NCBI GenBank assembly: GCA_030248135.1
Contig: JASANC010003385.1
Coordinates: forward strand, 114,387 to 178,386
DNA from: Theristus sp. LFF4_11
Lineage: Eukaryota > Nematoda > Chromadorea > Monhysterida > Xyalidae
Direction of reading: 5' to 3'
DNA length: 64,000 nt
The notes under the pieces were generated by a model. The model was not told where the DNA came from. It ran no database searches and saw only the letters and a program-made list of their open reading frames with translations. Below, piece after piece: positions 12,514-26,169 of the stretch; position 1 is the first letter of the stretch; every line of letters begins with the position of its first letter. The position numbers and the translations under genes are program-made.

Positions 12514-13429
12514 TACAGGGTGGGCCAAAAAAAGGTTCCATTTTCAAACTGCTGTCACTGGCTGGTGTTTTAATATTATGAGCTGAAATTTTCAGCACTG
12601 ATAAAACATGCGTTGCCATTTTACTGACAAAATTTTTTTTCCGATATATAATTCCTAGCGCTCACTGTGGCAGATTTTCTAAAAAAAACTCGAAAAATTA
12701 ACAAATTGACTAAAATGAGTGCAAGAAAAAATTAGTATCAAGATGCGTGATTCAATTTTGAAACTGTTGCGAAAGTGACAAATTGGTCTTTTTGGATACC
12801 CGCGATAGTTCAAATCATGCGCTCAGAGTGGAGAGGTCTCACACTTGAATTGCATTTGAGCACCTCGAGCGAAATTCTGATGTTTCACAACGGACTCGAG
12901 TCAGCAGCCATGCGACTGCGACAGAAAGAATTGTTAAGTTGATTTTTTGTTTTCTGTGTTGCTCTGTCTGTTAATTTGTTTCTTTTGAAAAGTTTTTCTG
13001 CGGTTTGAATAAAAACAGTGTTTCGGTTTCAGTTTTCTGCAGTTTCGTCATGGTTAAGTGGACAGCAGAACAACGGGTCTGGTGTGCTATCTGGCGGGAG
13101 CAATCTGAAAGTTTTTCTGCAGTGACTCGCCAGTTTCGCGTAAAATTCCATCCAGCCGCTGCCGGACGACAAACCTTGATGATGATTTGGATGTCTATGA
13201 GCAATGATTCGTTGTTAAATTCTTGGTTAAAAATCCGTTTTTTTTGAAAATTTGGGAATTTTTAAACATTGTGCTGTAAAACTGAATCTACTTGACCAAA
13301 CTGGATAAAAATTTTGTCAGAAAAATGGCATCACATGTTTTATCAATGCTGAAAATTTCAGCTCATAATATTGAAATACCAGCCAGTGACAGCAGTTTGA
13401 CTATGGAACCTTTTTTGGCCCACCCTGTA
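12514..13429 (+). mobile_element. Mobile element with ACAGGGTGGGCC ends, carrying a transposase remnant
   Basis: Terminal inverted repeats of ~115 bp begin TACAGGGTGGGCCAAAAAAA on the left, with the complement on the right (GGCCCACCCTGTA). The interior (~680 bp) contains the N-terminal helix-turn-helix of a transposase at 13050-13247 and no catalytic domain, so it is an internally deleted DNA transposon. Confidence 0.8.
13050..13247 (+). pseudogene. Transposase N-terminal HTH fragment
   Basis: A 65-codon frame starting MVKWTAEQRVWCAIW. It matches the pattern of the N-terminal helix-turn-helix found in many animal IS630/mariner-type transposases, where a 'W-T-x-E-x-R-V' start is followed by a second helix with the QFRVKF motif. 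The conserved RKT-I-W segment is degraded and no DDE/DDD catalytic domain follows. It is therefore non-functional and only marks the origin of the surrounding element. Confidence 0.6.
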
Positions 13430-15661
13430 TAATATACAACAATTTTTCTGGTTCTATAACAACAACGACAACAATCTCTAACATAAATTCTGATGAAAAC
13501 AAAACCATAATAATATTAACTACATTCACAATAACACAACAATAAGTTATCTCAAAACACGCAATACATGTATAGCTTCATAACAAGAACGGGAAGTAAT
13601 CGGTTTCCGCTCATTTGACACGTGCATTCTTGCATTTTAACACTTGAGGTGAAAATACAATATATCTCATAAGTTTTATTTTTAAGATCACCTTTTATTG
13701 CCACCATTCCCGAAAAGCGAAAGCCCACGGCCAAACACGAGGCGATAAAAATTATAATAACTATTTCATGCTGATTAAGGTTTTCATGAATGTACATATG
13801 TATGTTTAACATATTGGGTGATACATGAACACGATATGTCTCAAGGTCATTTTATGAAGAATCGTGAAAAAAATGGTTTCACTCTTTATTCGCAACCAAA
13901 AACTCACCTACATTCGACTGAAAAACACAACGACAGATCAGTCAATGCTCAGAAAAAAGCATGTTTCAACGTATTTTCATAACTTCCGCTGACTTTAAAG
14001 TACATCCAATAGCATTTGGAGATATTGGAAAGATGTTTAAATCTAGATTACTAAAAGCAAAATCTTTATACCTATTGCTTTATGAAAGTGAGGGTTTTGC
14101 CCCCTTACACCGTGGCGTTCAAGAAAAAGTGCAATCATCGCTCAAAACAGGAACAGAAAATGGATATCGTTAAGCACTTTTCTATACGATGACTTCCTTA
14201 ATATTAAAATTTGTCATGCTTGCACATGTACATAAATACATGCACGCATAAAGTATGTACAGTGTGTACAATTATACGTATCATTCGTTTTCTTTTGAAC
14301 AATGCGCGTTTTTTTCTATTATCAGGATTTATACTTTTAATCAGTTCCAGCTCCAGGATTCATATTTTGTAACAACTTTGTCTTGCTTTGATGTCAAATT
14401 AAGACCCTAAGGCCGTTCAGTGGCTGATTAGTTTGACCAGGCGTTAACAAATCTTTGAACTTTAAGATCGCTCTTGGTTATCTTTTTGTAGCGTGCAGTT
14501 GATTCGTTGTTGTTTTTTTAGCAAAAAAGATTTTGTTTTGTCGCTCATCCGCAAAAAGATTTATGATGAGAGACGTCCTTGAAGTTTAGGTGTTTTACAT
14601 GTCACTTTTCAATATTACACGAGTTCCAATCAATCAAAGGAAGTCCCAAGTTTCGAATTATTTTAAAATGATTTCATTTTGAAATTCTTGAAAACCATTC
14701 AAAATTGCGCCACACACCTTTTTGATATTGAAGCAATAAATTTAAATGATTTACAGTTTTATTTCGGGGTTAACCAGAAATTAGTTTTTGTTTGGCTATA
14801 AACTCCAGTAAACATGCTTTAAATAATGTTTGCCTACTCGGTAGTTTTACGATTTCCCTCATACCTACCAATGTCCTTGACAAAGCAATTCAGTTTTGTA
14901 TTTGTGAACATTTATTTTATACCGTAGTATTTTAATTGTTGGTTTTTTGCCCATTTAGTATCGCGTCAAAGCCAACTACGTTTCTTTGTAAGATCATCGT
15001 TTTATTACTTTTTATTTTGGTTTTTTAAATAACAAAAAACAAGTTTGTTTGTGTTTTTTATACTTTTTTCACGGAATTGTACCATGAAATCAGATAAGCA
15101 TAACGTTTCAAGTGATTCTTATAAAAGAAATAAATGCGAGAAAAACGTGAAAGCGTTATATCGCACGACATGTACTTGCGAATCACTGTTTTCTTTCAGT
15201 GTATTTACATTGCATCTAACATTCAAATAAAAAAAGTAAAACATATTTTACGCTTAAATAAATAAACATACAAATAATAAAAAAAAGAAAAAAGAAGAAA
15301 GACATCTGCATAGTTACATCTGGTCGGGCGAGGAAAAGCTTCTGAACCGAAAACGATTCTGGTTGAGTGCTGCGTGGAGCTAAACTGGAACCGAATTGAA
15401 CTGACTGACCCTCAGAAAAGGTGAGAGGGGCTTTTCAGACTTTCATTTCTTAAGTTGTACAGTCAAATCACAGAAGTCGAGTTGTTTTTAATAAAAACAA
15501 CCAATCAGCATACAGAAACACAGCAGTCAATCAGACACACTGTAGTCACAAACTAAATGGTTATTCTGTTAATCATTCGCTCACCATCATGCACGAATAA
15601 TATTAAAGAACCAATTTTTTCAACTTTTACTCTTGCGAACAAAAAAGCTGAAAAACAGAAA
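13430..15661. other. No gene seen
   Basis: AT-rich DNA. Frames at 13552-13812, 13961-14173 and 15045-15230 have no recognisable domain and no splice context. Confidence 0.5.
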
Positions 15662-15995
15662 TACAGGGTGGTCCATAAGTGGTCGATACAATCTCTGAAC
15701 CATTTAACTTGTCAACCGTTTAAGTGTTTTGATTAAAATTTTAACCATTTGTGTAAAAAACATAAACTTAGAATTGCTGCAATTTTAATCAAAACTATCA
15801 TAAATATGCAAAACTTGTAGTTTTCAGTTTTAGCTCTTTAAGACTTAGCCGTTTAATAGCTCTGGCTGAATATTAGTGGAAGTTTATTTAAACTGTGCTA
15901 CCTGAAACTTGTTAACATTTTAACAAAACTGGCCAAATGGTTAGTGAGCTACAGCACTTCAAAATTGGTATCACAACTTATATGGACCACCCTGT
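15662..15995. mobile_element. MITE with ACAGGGTGGTCC ends
   Basis: A 334-bp element starting TACAGGGTGGTCCATAAGT and ending with ACTTATATGGACCACCCTGTA. It is non-coding and belongs to the same terminal-motif group as the elements at 9.1 and 12.5 kb. Confidence 0.8.
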
Positions 15996-16944
15996 AGATG
16001 TGTAAATCAAGTGTACATGTTACATACAACATGTGCAATCCATGGCACGTACGACCCTTAAAAACAATTCGTGATATCATGATACATTTTCATGACATAA
16101 CCAAAACTAAAAGCCAAGTGCAGACGCCAAAATCGAAAACAGGTTCTTTACCATTGAGTGAAACAACCCTTTTTCATGCTTGACTGCTTTCCATTGAGTG
16201 TCTATAGTTGCGAAAAACTTTGCTTTCTGGTTTACACAGGCTTTGCGCATAATTGATTTTTTCGTATGATATGCGACAAGGCATATGTAACGCGCACGTA
16301 AACTTTTCATAAACAAACAAAACTTCGCTGCTTTGCCTCAAGTTTTCTTTTTGTCTTTGGGTATTTTTATATATTTGTGTACTTGCATTGTATTCAAAAC
16401 CATTTAATTCATCAAGTTCGGTTCTGCCACCGTAATGACGTTTTTCACCCCAGTAGCATGTTTGACTTGCTATCAAATTCGATGGCATTAATTGAAACTT
16501 TTCAAACTCCAGCACGCTGATTGGCTGAGTCACACCGGTACGAACCGCCACGGTGTACAGTTCAGCCAAGTGCGCTACCCTGTTTCTATTCAACTTCTGT
16601 ATGTCAAAATAAGCATTTTACATTGCGAATATGTAAATCGATACAATTTGATAAAATATGTGCACTTTCAGCTTTGTCGGTATGTAAACGCTTTTTTACG
16701 AACTGATGTGAAAAATTACGATTTGATTGCAATTTTTTTCACACCTGTGTTCCTCGTGTGTGCTATATCGGTGGGGTTGTTTGTTTAGAGCACTGATCTG
16801 ATTGGTCGAGCCAGTGAATTGTGGCCAATAAGCGTGCCAAAATTTGAGTGGTTGAATTAGGAGCACATGTACATATATCGCCGGAGCTGCTTTGTCCACA
16901 ACCTCTGCACATTTCAATTGAAACACCTCAAAGGCGATGTTGTG

Positions 16945-16974
16945 CAACAACAACAAAACAACAACAACAAGACT

Positions 16975-17004
<30 letters not shown>
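16945..17004. repeat. (AAC)n microsatellite
   Basis: An AAC/ACA trinucleotide run interrupted by a short non-repeat segment. Confidence 0.9.
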
Positions 17005-17006
<2 letters not shown>

Positions 17007-19305
17007 ATCATGTTGTCGATTTGCAGGTTCAGTGACTTTCAATTTTTCATTATTTTCGCATACCTGAATTCAGTGTTGATGCCCTTTAGCAGTCACATAA
17101 AAATTCCTTCCCGTGCAAAATCCTCTCTTGCAAAAAAAACTCTCGCGCAAGAAATGTGAGAATTTCGTTTTGTTTGAATTTGTTTTTGTCATTTCCACAT
17201 TGTCGTTGGGTCATTTTCAGGCAATTGCCAGAAAATCTTTTTTTTTTATTTTCGTTGTGGCTTTTAGTAAATAGAAAGTTGCGCAAAAATTCTCAAAATC
17301 CATTGCAGTTGAAGTTATGCAAACGAACATTTTGTGGGTATTGCTTTTCGGTAATACAGGTATATATGTCTTTCAAATGTCGAAAAAGTTCTCAAAATAA
17401 TTTGTTGAATTATTTGGCTCCTGCATTTCAGGTTTGCTAAATTTGAATTTCAAGTGCGCTCATTTATTGCAACCGCGCATGATGCAACTAATCAACGTGT
17501 TTTGATCGCATTGAGCTGCTGAACCACAGGATGTATTGCATGTGTTTGGAGATCTGCTATTTTGCATTGTTATGTGTCGCGAATTTCGTTAGAGTTTCAA
17601 ACTTCTCGCCATGTGGAGCGTGAATTGAAATGTTTTGAATTGCTTTTAATACAACCTGACGTTCGCTGTCACGCACTGGGTGAAAGATACAGGTAAAAAG
17701 CATGAAATTTTTTTGGAGGCAGATAAAAATCCTTGCTTCGAATTTATCGATCTATCAATCTGGCACCTACAAGCAAGCAATATTGCGTCATAAACTTCTC
17801 ACTTTCATAACGTGGTTTTTGTTCAAGGCTGCACGCGGTAAAAATTTTGCCCTAAAATCATTCTTGTTTTTCAATTAAAATTGTCAGGTGTTAAAATCGG
17901 CTTTTTGAAAAGAAAACGCATTTGCGTAATATAAATGTTTTGATTGAAAAACCATCGTCCTTGGCACGTTCTCATCTGCATTTGATTTATCGTTTCAAGC
18001 GACCCGCGTCTCTAATTTTATGGGAGAGCAAATTCAAACTGGCGTTCACGTTTGCTTGAGCGACTAATTTGAAAGTCGCAGGTCACAAAATGATTTATTT
18101 AAGATTTGTTTCCGTTTCTAAAAAAAACCGCATTCAAAAAAGAACCGCCGCACATGCTTTCCAAAAAGTGTGTCAATGACACACAAAAAAAACCTCCTGT
18201 TTTCAAATACTGATCAAATTAAAACTGCTTATTGGCCCCATCACACTGTATTGACCAGTCAGCGCACTCCATTCAAAAGTCAGCAGTGTTGTCCCGCGGA
18301 GGAGTGTTCAACTATGGATCAAAAAACAAAAAGCACCGGAAATAGAGGATTTCAAAGAACCAAAACCCCGCATTCCGCATGCTCATGTTTCCCCCAAAAA
18401 AATGTGTCGGTTTTTAGAGCGGCCAAAACGTTTTGTGTTTAGCGTTCTGTGTTTTCACGGTGAATAAACTACTGTGTTGTGTGTGCGGTTCAAAATTTAA
18501 TTACCCACCATCCAGAAAATCTGTTTCATTGTTGTTCTGCAGTTATATGTTTTGTTTTCGGTCAAAAGAGGGCAACATGTGGTGTCTCTTGAAAAAAACG
18601 ATTTACCACAAGGCCACGTTTACCCAGGCGTTTTTAATGTTTGTTTTGAAAATTAGCTTGTTGTTGTTGTTGGGATTTTAGGCGATGTTTTTAGCCAGGG
18701 CTAGCCAGAGAAGCGTACAGAACGCCATGAACACAAATGAGAGTTTCTGGAAAGCCCAAGCACAATATTTTTTGCCTTTTTCACCCTCCTATTTCTTTTA
18801 TTCCAATCCTTTTTGTTCGGTTTGTTCTTCTAATGTACAAACAGCTTTTTTGTTGTTTTTGTTTTGCTGAATTACATATGGCGAATAAAACTTGAATTCT
18901 GAACCAACGAACCGAAACAGAAAACAGACCGCTGATGCCTGCTGGTGAACCGCCTTTTTCAGCAGCTGACAGCCCCATTCCATTCAGTTCAACAACCCCG
19001 CTTATGCCGGTTTGTTGGATCATTTTTGACACGACCAATGAACGCGCCCAGTTCGAACACGCAACCAATCAGCATGTTGCGAACATTAAATGTCTTTCTC
19101 TAGCGTTTCTTCTGCAGAAATTCGCTTTTCGGCTGAGTGAATTCACACATTTGCATGTGTTTCCTGCAATGTTTTGGACTGACAGACGTGCCGAAGCCGG
19201 AGACGTGTTAACGAAATATTGCTTTTCACCCAATACTGAAATACAGGTGAATGCGCAGGTGAATGAAACAAAAAAAAACGCCGCAGGCGAATGCGCTGCA
19301 CTTAC

Positions 19306-19374
19306 AGTTGACCACTTGACTTTCGCAGTACAGAGGTTTGAACTGGAATTATCGCCTTCGATCTCTCCTGCCAT
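19306..19374 (-). CDS. Candidate short first exon
   Basis: Minus-strand ATG at 19374 opens 23 codons (MAGEIEGDNSSS...) and ends at ACT|GTAAGT, a consensus donor. Upstream of the ATG is a run of T followed by CAG (acceptor near 19394), as at a nematode spliced-leader trans-splice site, leaving a ~19-nt leader. No following exon could be confirmed, so this may be chance. Confidence 0.25.
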
Positions 19375-20388
19375 TTTTTCTGCTCTTTTGCACCTGAAAA
19401 AAACGAAAGAAAACCAAAAAGAAAAACTCATTTTTGCGTGTTAAACATGCTGTTGTAATGTCATGATTTGCAGTTTCAACCTTGACAAAACCTCACCACT
19501 GATTTGTTTCGAAACGCTAAATTCCTTGAGGCATCTCGTTTCTACTCTCCGTTCTTTCATTGTTTTAGTTCACTTGGAATTCATCTTCTGTGTGAACACA
19601 TGCAAAAGAACCATTCAATCATCTTGATTTGAACAGAGAAGTTTGATTTTCACAATATTTTCTGTATTTTCACCCTGCAAAATTGCTGACAAAACAAAGC
19701 AAAACTAACCGTGTGTGGGACTTATTGGATTGCAACCAATCAACGCTGTTATGACAATACGTCTTAGCCTCTGTACCCTAAAATGTGCTCGCCTCCCATT
19801 CGAAAAAAATGACCGTTTCACACGCGCCCGCGTCTTTGTTGTGTAAGTCTTTATCCTTGATTTCTTGTCTTATTTCGCTCTCGTTTGTCGTTTCATTATA
19901 TTTTTACATTCAACTAAAACTTTTGCAGTTGACGTTTTCATAATTTGATTGTATCCAGTTAAAAACTAGCTAAGAAAATATGTTTTCCCGCTTTTCCGTC
20001 TTTGGAGATCGGGGATTTTTTGCTATTTTAATTTCAGTTTTCTCCGTGCTCAACGTTGGACTCGATATCTTACCTGTGGTGTTTTCTTTGCATTGTAAAC
20101 GGCTGGCAATTCCATTCCTGATATCAGCATTTTCAGTTTCGTGCTTTTACCCGGTTCATTCTATTTCATTTTGCTAAAATCGATTCAATCTACTGCGAAA
20201 AATGATAAAAAACCACAAAACTAGAAAACATGGAATTATGTTCTAAATTAAAGAATTAACTGATTCTATTCATGGCTTCGGTTACGTAAAAAGGTTCGTT
20301 TGTTTGAATGTTTCATGGATTAAAGTTCTTAAAAATTAAAAAAAACAGCAACATTTTTTAAAATTTTAGATTGTCCGACCACAACAGC

Positions 20389-23300
20389 ATGAGATTCGCA
20401 CTAGTCAAAAACACCAGAACCTGCTTTGCTTGGGCAATCACCGTCTTGGTAAGTTTCTTATTTTTATTCAACAATTCTTGCACATTTTTTGGTTTTATTT
20501 TTGAATCACCGTACATTCAAGATCAATAACATATTTTGGTAAATTTTCCGTATTTTTTATGTGTCACAATGACCTTTGTCTTGTCGCTGATAGTAAGGCA
20601 ATTGACCTCAAGTAATGTGATCTAATTTTTGCATATAATTGGCATTATGTCTGCGGGCAACTTCCTTCAGGTGAAGGAAATCGGGATTTAAAAAAAATTG
20701 TGTCTCTGGTGCTCATCGGAAATGCGGTGTAATGTTTGTAAAATGTGTGTTTTGGCTGAATTTGAATAATATTATATGAAGGTATGATTGTTGGCAACTT
20801 GTACCAATATCATATCCTGTTTTTTACTTTTAATTTTTTTCTAAAATCAGTGGTGTCTGTGTTTGTGTTTTTTTTGTTTTATTTGAACGTCTTAAAGAAG
20901 CGAAAAGAATTGATAAGTGAACATTAGACAAATCATTTGCCTTCCGGTGAATACATTACAACTGGTCAAGGTTGAAAATGTAATCGGCTGCATTTGCAAA
21001 AAAAAATCTGTATTGCAGTACAGTATGGCCGAATAAATAAGGCAGTGCTTGCATTCTCCATCAAGGTGGGATCAGACGCAGACTACAAGTTGTCTTTTTC
21101 ATGAATCCCAATCATGTGTGCAAGGGAGAAAGAATGAACAAGATAGCATTAAGAATCAATAGTTTAGAAAGCACGTCAATTTGACAGACAATTGGGTTTC
21201 TGAACGTCTTTTTTATTCAAATTTCGCGCGCTCCTTGCACCCTGAAAAAAAGCTGCCATGTTTACTCGCCCATTCCGTATATACAGCATATAAAATAAAA
21301 TTTACAGTGTATACATTGTACATAAAAATGAGGGGCCTGTCCGATTCTTAAACTTTAAAAATTGCCAAGTTTATGAAAACCTTTTATATGCAGACGCTTG
21401 CTGTTGTGGAGTCAGTCGAGATCGACAACGGAATCGTGGAGGAACCCGAGGTTGAGTGCGCTGCTGACACGGTCGAGATGCAATTTCGAACTGAGAAACC
21501 ATTTCGAGGTCTGTATGTAGCTTCATTTTTAAGGGACGTAAAACTTTCAAGCGCAGTAAACACGATTAGACAGGCCGCATTTGTAAGAAAACATGAAAGA
21601 GCATGAATTTATTGCAAAGGAATTGCATAGAACAATCAATCATCCACTACTAACAGAGCGTTTGTTATAAAGCCTAACAAAATGGCATAACAAAAAATTC
21701 TCACATGAATGAGCGTAAAACACGTGGAGAATGCTTACTAAACAGCATTAAACGGAAACATAAAACTTGCAATTGTGGGAATGGTTTTCTGCAGGCAAAG
21801 TGTTCGTCAAGGGTCATTTCGCGGATCCGAACTGCCGGGTGGACTATTCGAATGCGTTCGACAGTGAGCGACCAACGGGCGGCATCGTGCTACGCCACGG
21901 CGCTTGCGACATGGACAGACAGCGGATGCTGCGACCGGAGGGCATGCAGTTCAGTGCGGTCGTCATTGTCAGCTTTCATCCGCTGTTCATTACCAAGGTA
22001 CATTGTATTATCAGTTTTTTTGTAGGTTTTGCAACTGAATGCGTCTGCAGAGACGTGGAAAGAAAAGTAATTTCAATCTTTATGTGGCAATTCAAAATTG
22101 CCTAAGTGCTCAACCCCTATTTAGGGAGTAGGATCTCTTTGACAATTTTGAATTCCCGCGTCGTGCATGAAACTGTTTACTGTATGTATGCGCGCGTTGT
22201 TGAGTCTCTGGATCAAAATAAAAGATCATACATTGTACTCGGCGAAAAGTGGACAAGCATTATTCCGACAACGTTGTCAGAATCAGGAACGATTTGAATT
22301 GCTTTACTGTTGAAGTCGCGTTCTGTTTTTACAGTAACGCAAATGTTGTTTTGAGCTCACATGATTGGTTGCCTTGATGGTTGCATTATTGGAATTTTAG
22401 TCGCACACTTTTTTTAGTTCTTTGGCAGTGCATAAGCTTCATTTATTTGACAGTAAATTGCATCGTGTGAAATCTTCGTTATTCTTGTTGCCAAGGTTGA
22501 CAAAGCATTCCATATCAAGTGCATGTACCGTGAGACGAGCCGGCAAGTGACGCAACAGCTGGATGTCAGGTACTTCACTTGATGTTTCGTAAAAATTGGT
22601 TGCATTTTGGGGTTTTTAAATTAAAATTTTGATTTAAAGAAACATCCGATCCAACACTTCAGTCAACTGCTGACCACTCAATTGACGCAAACGTTTCCGA
22701 TGCCCGTTTGCACATACACGATTCGCAAAGATGAAATCGACGGAGAAGTGCTGCGATACGCGCGAGTGGGCGATCAAGTGGTGCATCGGTGGGAGTGCCA
22801 GTCTGGTGCGTTTCGTAAATTTGGTGACACACGCTAAACATCGCCAAATTTCAAACTTCCATTCCAAAATTCATTGTATGTTTTATTCTATTCTAAAATC
22901 TTAAATGTCAAGACTCAAGAAATTCATTGGCTTTTTCAGTAATTTTTAAAATTTTGATGCAACTTTTCGAATGGCAAGTAAAATTCTCGCATGAAATGAG
23001 CTTTCGCATTTTTTGAGCGTTAAATCCTGTATGGAAAAACATCAAGATGGTTTTTGTACGTTTTCGTTGCATGTGAGAAGTTTTCCTGTGTCACTCAGTT
23101 CAATCAATCTGACAAAGTCGACTCACTGATTTATCTATTTTACTCATTGCGCAGACATCTACGGCATTCTGGTGCACAGCTGTTTCGTCGAGGACGGCCA
23201 AGGCGAGAAAATACAGTTGATCGATGAAAATGGGTAAATAATTTTAGTTTCTGGCCCGAAAAATGGGTCAAAAAACAGAGAATTACAGTGTACCAAAGAA

Positions 23301-24729
23301 ACCAAGTTCATAATGCACAGCTGTCATGCGGATCGCTACCTAATCGGTGACCCGACGTACGTCGAGGCGCTGGACATGGCCTATCGTGAGTCGCATGTGT
23401 TCAAGTTCGCAGACAGGGTGGCCGTCAGGTTTCAGTGTCAGATTCGCCTCTGCATGAAGGAAAACGGCGGATGTGCAAGAGTCACGGTTGGTGTAAACGG
23501 AGACAAAAGTGTCGTCATTTTTTTCAACAAAGCAGACAAATTTTTCATTCACGTGTCCGGACTAATAATAAAAGGAGAATGATAAATCAATATGGTGAAT
23601 GATGATAGGCGAATCACCCAAAGGAACGAACGAATAAAAGGTGAATGATACACACGGAACAACAACTTTAAAAACATTCACCGGATGAACAAAAGCAAAG
23701 GAATTATTTCCAACAAAAAAAAACAATCAAATCGGACGCCGCTCACTGCAGCCGCCGATCTGCGACAGCGCCCGTCCGCGCGCGTCCCGGTTGATCGACG
23801 AGACGGACACCAGGACGCGTAATGATCACAATGAAAACAGTCGAGAACAATCGAACGACACGACGACGACGTCGCGACCAACGTCCACCTCGAGCCGGAC
23901 GTTTTCGTCCAGTGGACGGCCGCCACGCGCCCGCCGCGACCTTGCGCAACGGTCAGCGGCGGCGTCAAGAACGCACGAGCCGGTGTTCGAACCAGTCGAT
24001 GGCGACTTCGTGTCGCAGTACATTTACGTGCTCGACAGCACGGAAGAGCCGGAGAATGGTTGGTGATTGTGGATATGGAGCTGCGTGTTTCTTTTTTTTT
24101 TGGCGACGCCTCAATTAATTCCGCTTTTGGTTCGGGTACAATTCGGCCTGTCGCTTTCGCAATTAGCCAAAATTAAAAATGCCAAGCGAGACGCATTGAA
24201 GTGATCGATACCAAGACGGTCTATACATGGATGTCAGTGTCTCCGTCCGGCAATAATCGGAATTTTCGTGTTTTTTTCTTTCGCTATCGGCGGTTTCTTC
24301 GACCGCCAACTGATCACTGGAACCACATTAAGAAAGCGCGCGTTGATTCGTTTTCTGTTTTCATTGATCTCAACAACTCATGTTCTCTTCAATTCCAACT
24401 CTGCACCGCATTCAGATGCGCCGGCCGACCACCGCCAACTGAACGCCGTGCTGCTGCGGTCGCGAGGCGCGATCGTCTCCGAGCTGCGCGACGCCGTCTG
24501 TCTGTCCAGCGGCACGTTCGGCGTGCTGCTCGGCGCCGTCTGCGTCGTGCTCGTCGCGATCGCCGCCGTCATCGGTGTGCTCGTGTGCGCGCGATGCCGC
24601 ACGGCCGCAACGAGCGACGTCAAAATGCCCGCAGAAGAACTCGCAGCGATGGCGGACGCTTGGCTGACTGCGACAAGCACCACTAGCGCCACTTCCATAC
24701 CGTCCACCGTCTCGATGACGTGGACGTGA
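20389..24729 (+). CDS. Cuticlin-like ZP (CUT) domain transmembrane protein
   Basis: Structural protein of extracellular matrix or cuticle; ZP domains polymerise into fibrils after proteolytic release. Exons are 20389-20448, 21394-21508, 21795-21997, 22496-22569, 22663-22805, 23155-23233, 23321-23486, 23752-24058 and 24416-24729, giving 486 aa with phase kept at all eight introns. Visible parts are a signal peptide (residues 1-20), a VECAADTVEMQF start of the ZP-N half with FVKGHFADPNC, HIKCMYRE, and the ZP-C half PVCTYTIRKDE, DIYGILVHSCFVEDG, DENGCHADRYLI, FKFADRVAVRFQCQI and TPPIC. A Ser/Thr/Arg-rich linker carries RPPRARR, a furin-type cleavage site. A C-terminal membrane helix (GVLLGAVCVVLVAIAAVIGV) and a ~40-residue tail follow. 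The sequence AATTTTAG at 20362-20369, 20 nt before the ATG, could be a cis or trans acceptor. This order is the standard one for nematode cuticlins. Confidence 0.9.
21021..21280 (-). mobile_element. MITE family B, copy 2 (inverted)
   Basis: Inverted copy of the 2183-2450 element inside the first intron of the ZP gene; it begins CAGTATGGCCGAATAAATAA. Confidence 0.75.
22027..22232 (+). repeat. Dispersed repeat family A, copy 1
   Basis: About 200 bp in intron 3 of the ZP gene. The shared core is TTTGACAATTTTGAATTCCC, then a GCATGAAACTGTTTAC block, ending AAAATAAAAGATCATAC. Similar copies lie at 24783, 35570, 38678 and 48280, with a partial inverted copy near 30885. Confidence 0.75.
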
Positions 24730-24782
24730 AGCGGATTTGTTTCGTGATTAGAGGTGACTTTTTCCTGTTCTCCATATTTTGA

Positions 24783-24975
24783 GTTCTGCAACTTAGTGCG
24801 TGTGCAGATGTAGAAAGGAAACTACATGTAGTTTCAATCTTTATGTGGCAATTCAAAGTCGTCTAAATGGCTCGGCCGTATTTCAAAGGACTCGGATCAC
24901 TTTGCCAATTTTGAATTCCCTCGTCATGCATGAAACTGTTTACCAGCGATCGATGTGCGCATTGAGTCTGGGACT
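24783..24975 (+). repeat. Dispersed repeat family A, copy 2
   Basis: Starts 54 bp after the ZP stop codon, so it probably forms part of the 3' UTR or the downstream flank. Its right end has lost the AAATAAAAGATCATAC terminus. Confidence 0.7.
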
Positions 24976-26169
24976 AAATGAATTTAAAAAAGCGAACACA
25001 CACTTTTTATTATCTAGCAACAGGCGACGATTTCGGCTGACGCACTGCATTTGATTCGTCGTAATTGCACCACAGCACGCTTTGACCAACCCATTGTGCG
25101 CTGATTGATCGTGTGTGTGTTTCGCTGGGTCAATTTCTTCCTCTGTGGTTGTTTCCAATTCATCCTGTTCTTGTATTTACTTCACTTACTGCCGATTTTT
25201 ATTGAACCGATTTTTTTGTCTTGCTATTTTGAAACACACTGTGCATTTCGCCAAAACATTGTGGCTTTCCACGCGCATTTTTACCGCTTTATTATTCGTT
25301 TGTTTATTTTGTTTGTTTTTGCATATGGGTAATACTGATATTTTATTCTCTGTGTTGATGTTCCATCTTGATTCTTTTTGTACCGTACGTATCATCAACT
25401 TGGATATGTGACTGACGAAAGAATAGCTACAGAAAAAACTTCGGTTTATAGCTTTAACCAATGTTGCAAATTATTACGTTGCCACTTTTAAAATTTGCCT
25501 TTTTCTAACATTGTTATTGGGGTGCTTTTTGTTTGTTTTCTGTGTTTTTTGTTTGACAATACCTTGACCAGTGACCAATTTTTTCAGTTTTGGTTTCTTC
25601 ACATTTTTTTCTCGTTAAAATTCTAATTTGTTTTTGTACAAATTCAGTTTTACTTTTTTGGTTTATAACGTTTCTTGAAATGCAGATGATGGTACCAGTT
25701 TTTACATATTGTTTTATCTTTTTTAATGATGAAAAATGTCTAACGTGTGCTTTAACAAAATAATGCATTCATATCATGTTTTCTAAATTGTCAAATGCTG
25801 AAATATATTGAATAGAAATGACAACCGCTACAGTGGTCAGTCGGTTTGCCGATTAGTAATTGACAAGTACATGTGTAGCGTCAAAAGCAACAAAAGCGTC
25901 AAAAAAAGGTGAAAAAAAACTGTTGCGTGCTAACCTGGAAAAGATAGAGCACTTTCATTGATTAGTTTCAGTCGAAGCTTGTTTTTTTCAACTGGATACG
26001 TCAAAACTGAACAAAAAAATTGTTCTTCATAATACCAAAAAGTCTCCGCTGTTCCGCGCAATATTATTTGCGCTTTGCCGCGGTGTGCATGTTCGTGAAG
26101 CACGTAATGCCGTTGCCCCCCTGTGCACGGTACACCGCCGTCTTTGTCTGTGTTGTCGCATGTGTCACG

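Larger units (their letters stand above)
15996..20388. other. No convincing gene; upstream region of the ZP gene
   Basis: The stretch contains a microsatellite (16945-17004), one weak exon candidate (19306-19374) and no domain-bearing frame. Short peptides that look membrane-like near 16517 and 19065 are translations of the CCAATCAG motif and were discounted. Confidence 0.5.

Noticed and set aside
16174..16593. Minus-strand frame with an 'AELYTVAVRTG' stretch resembling a major facilitator transporter
   Set aside because: Only about 20 residues are suggestive, they include the translated CCAATCAG motif, and no adjoining exon was found.
19021..19090. Membrane-like plus-strand peptide near 19065
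   Set aside because: Also built on the CCAATCAG motif; no splice-supported exon.
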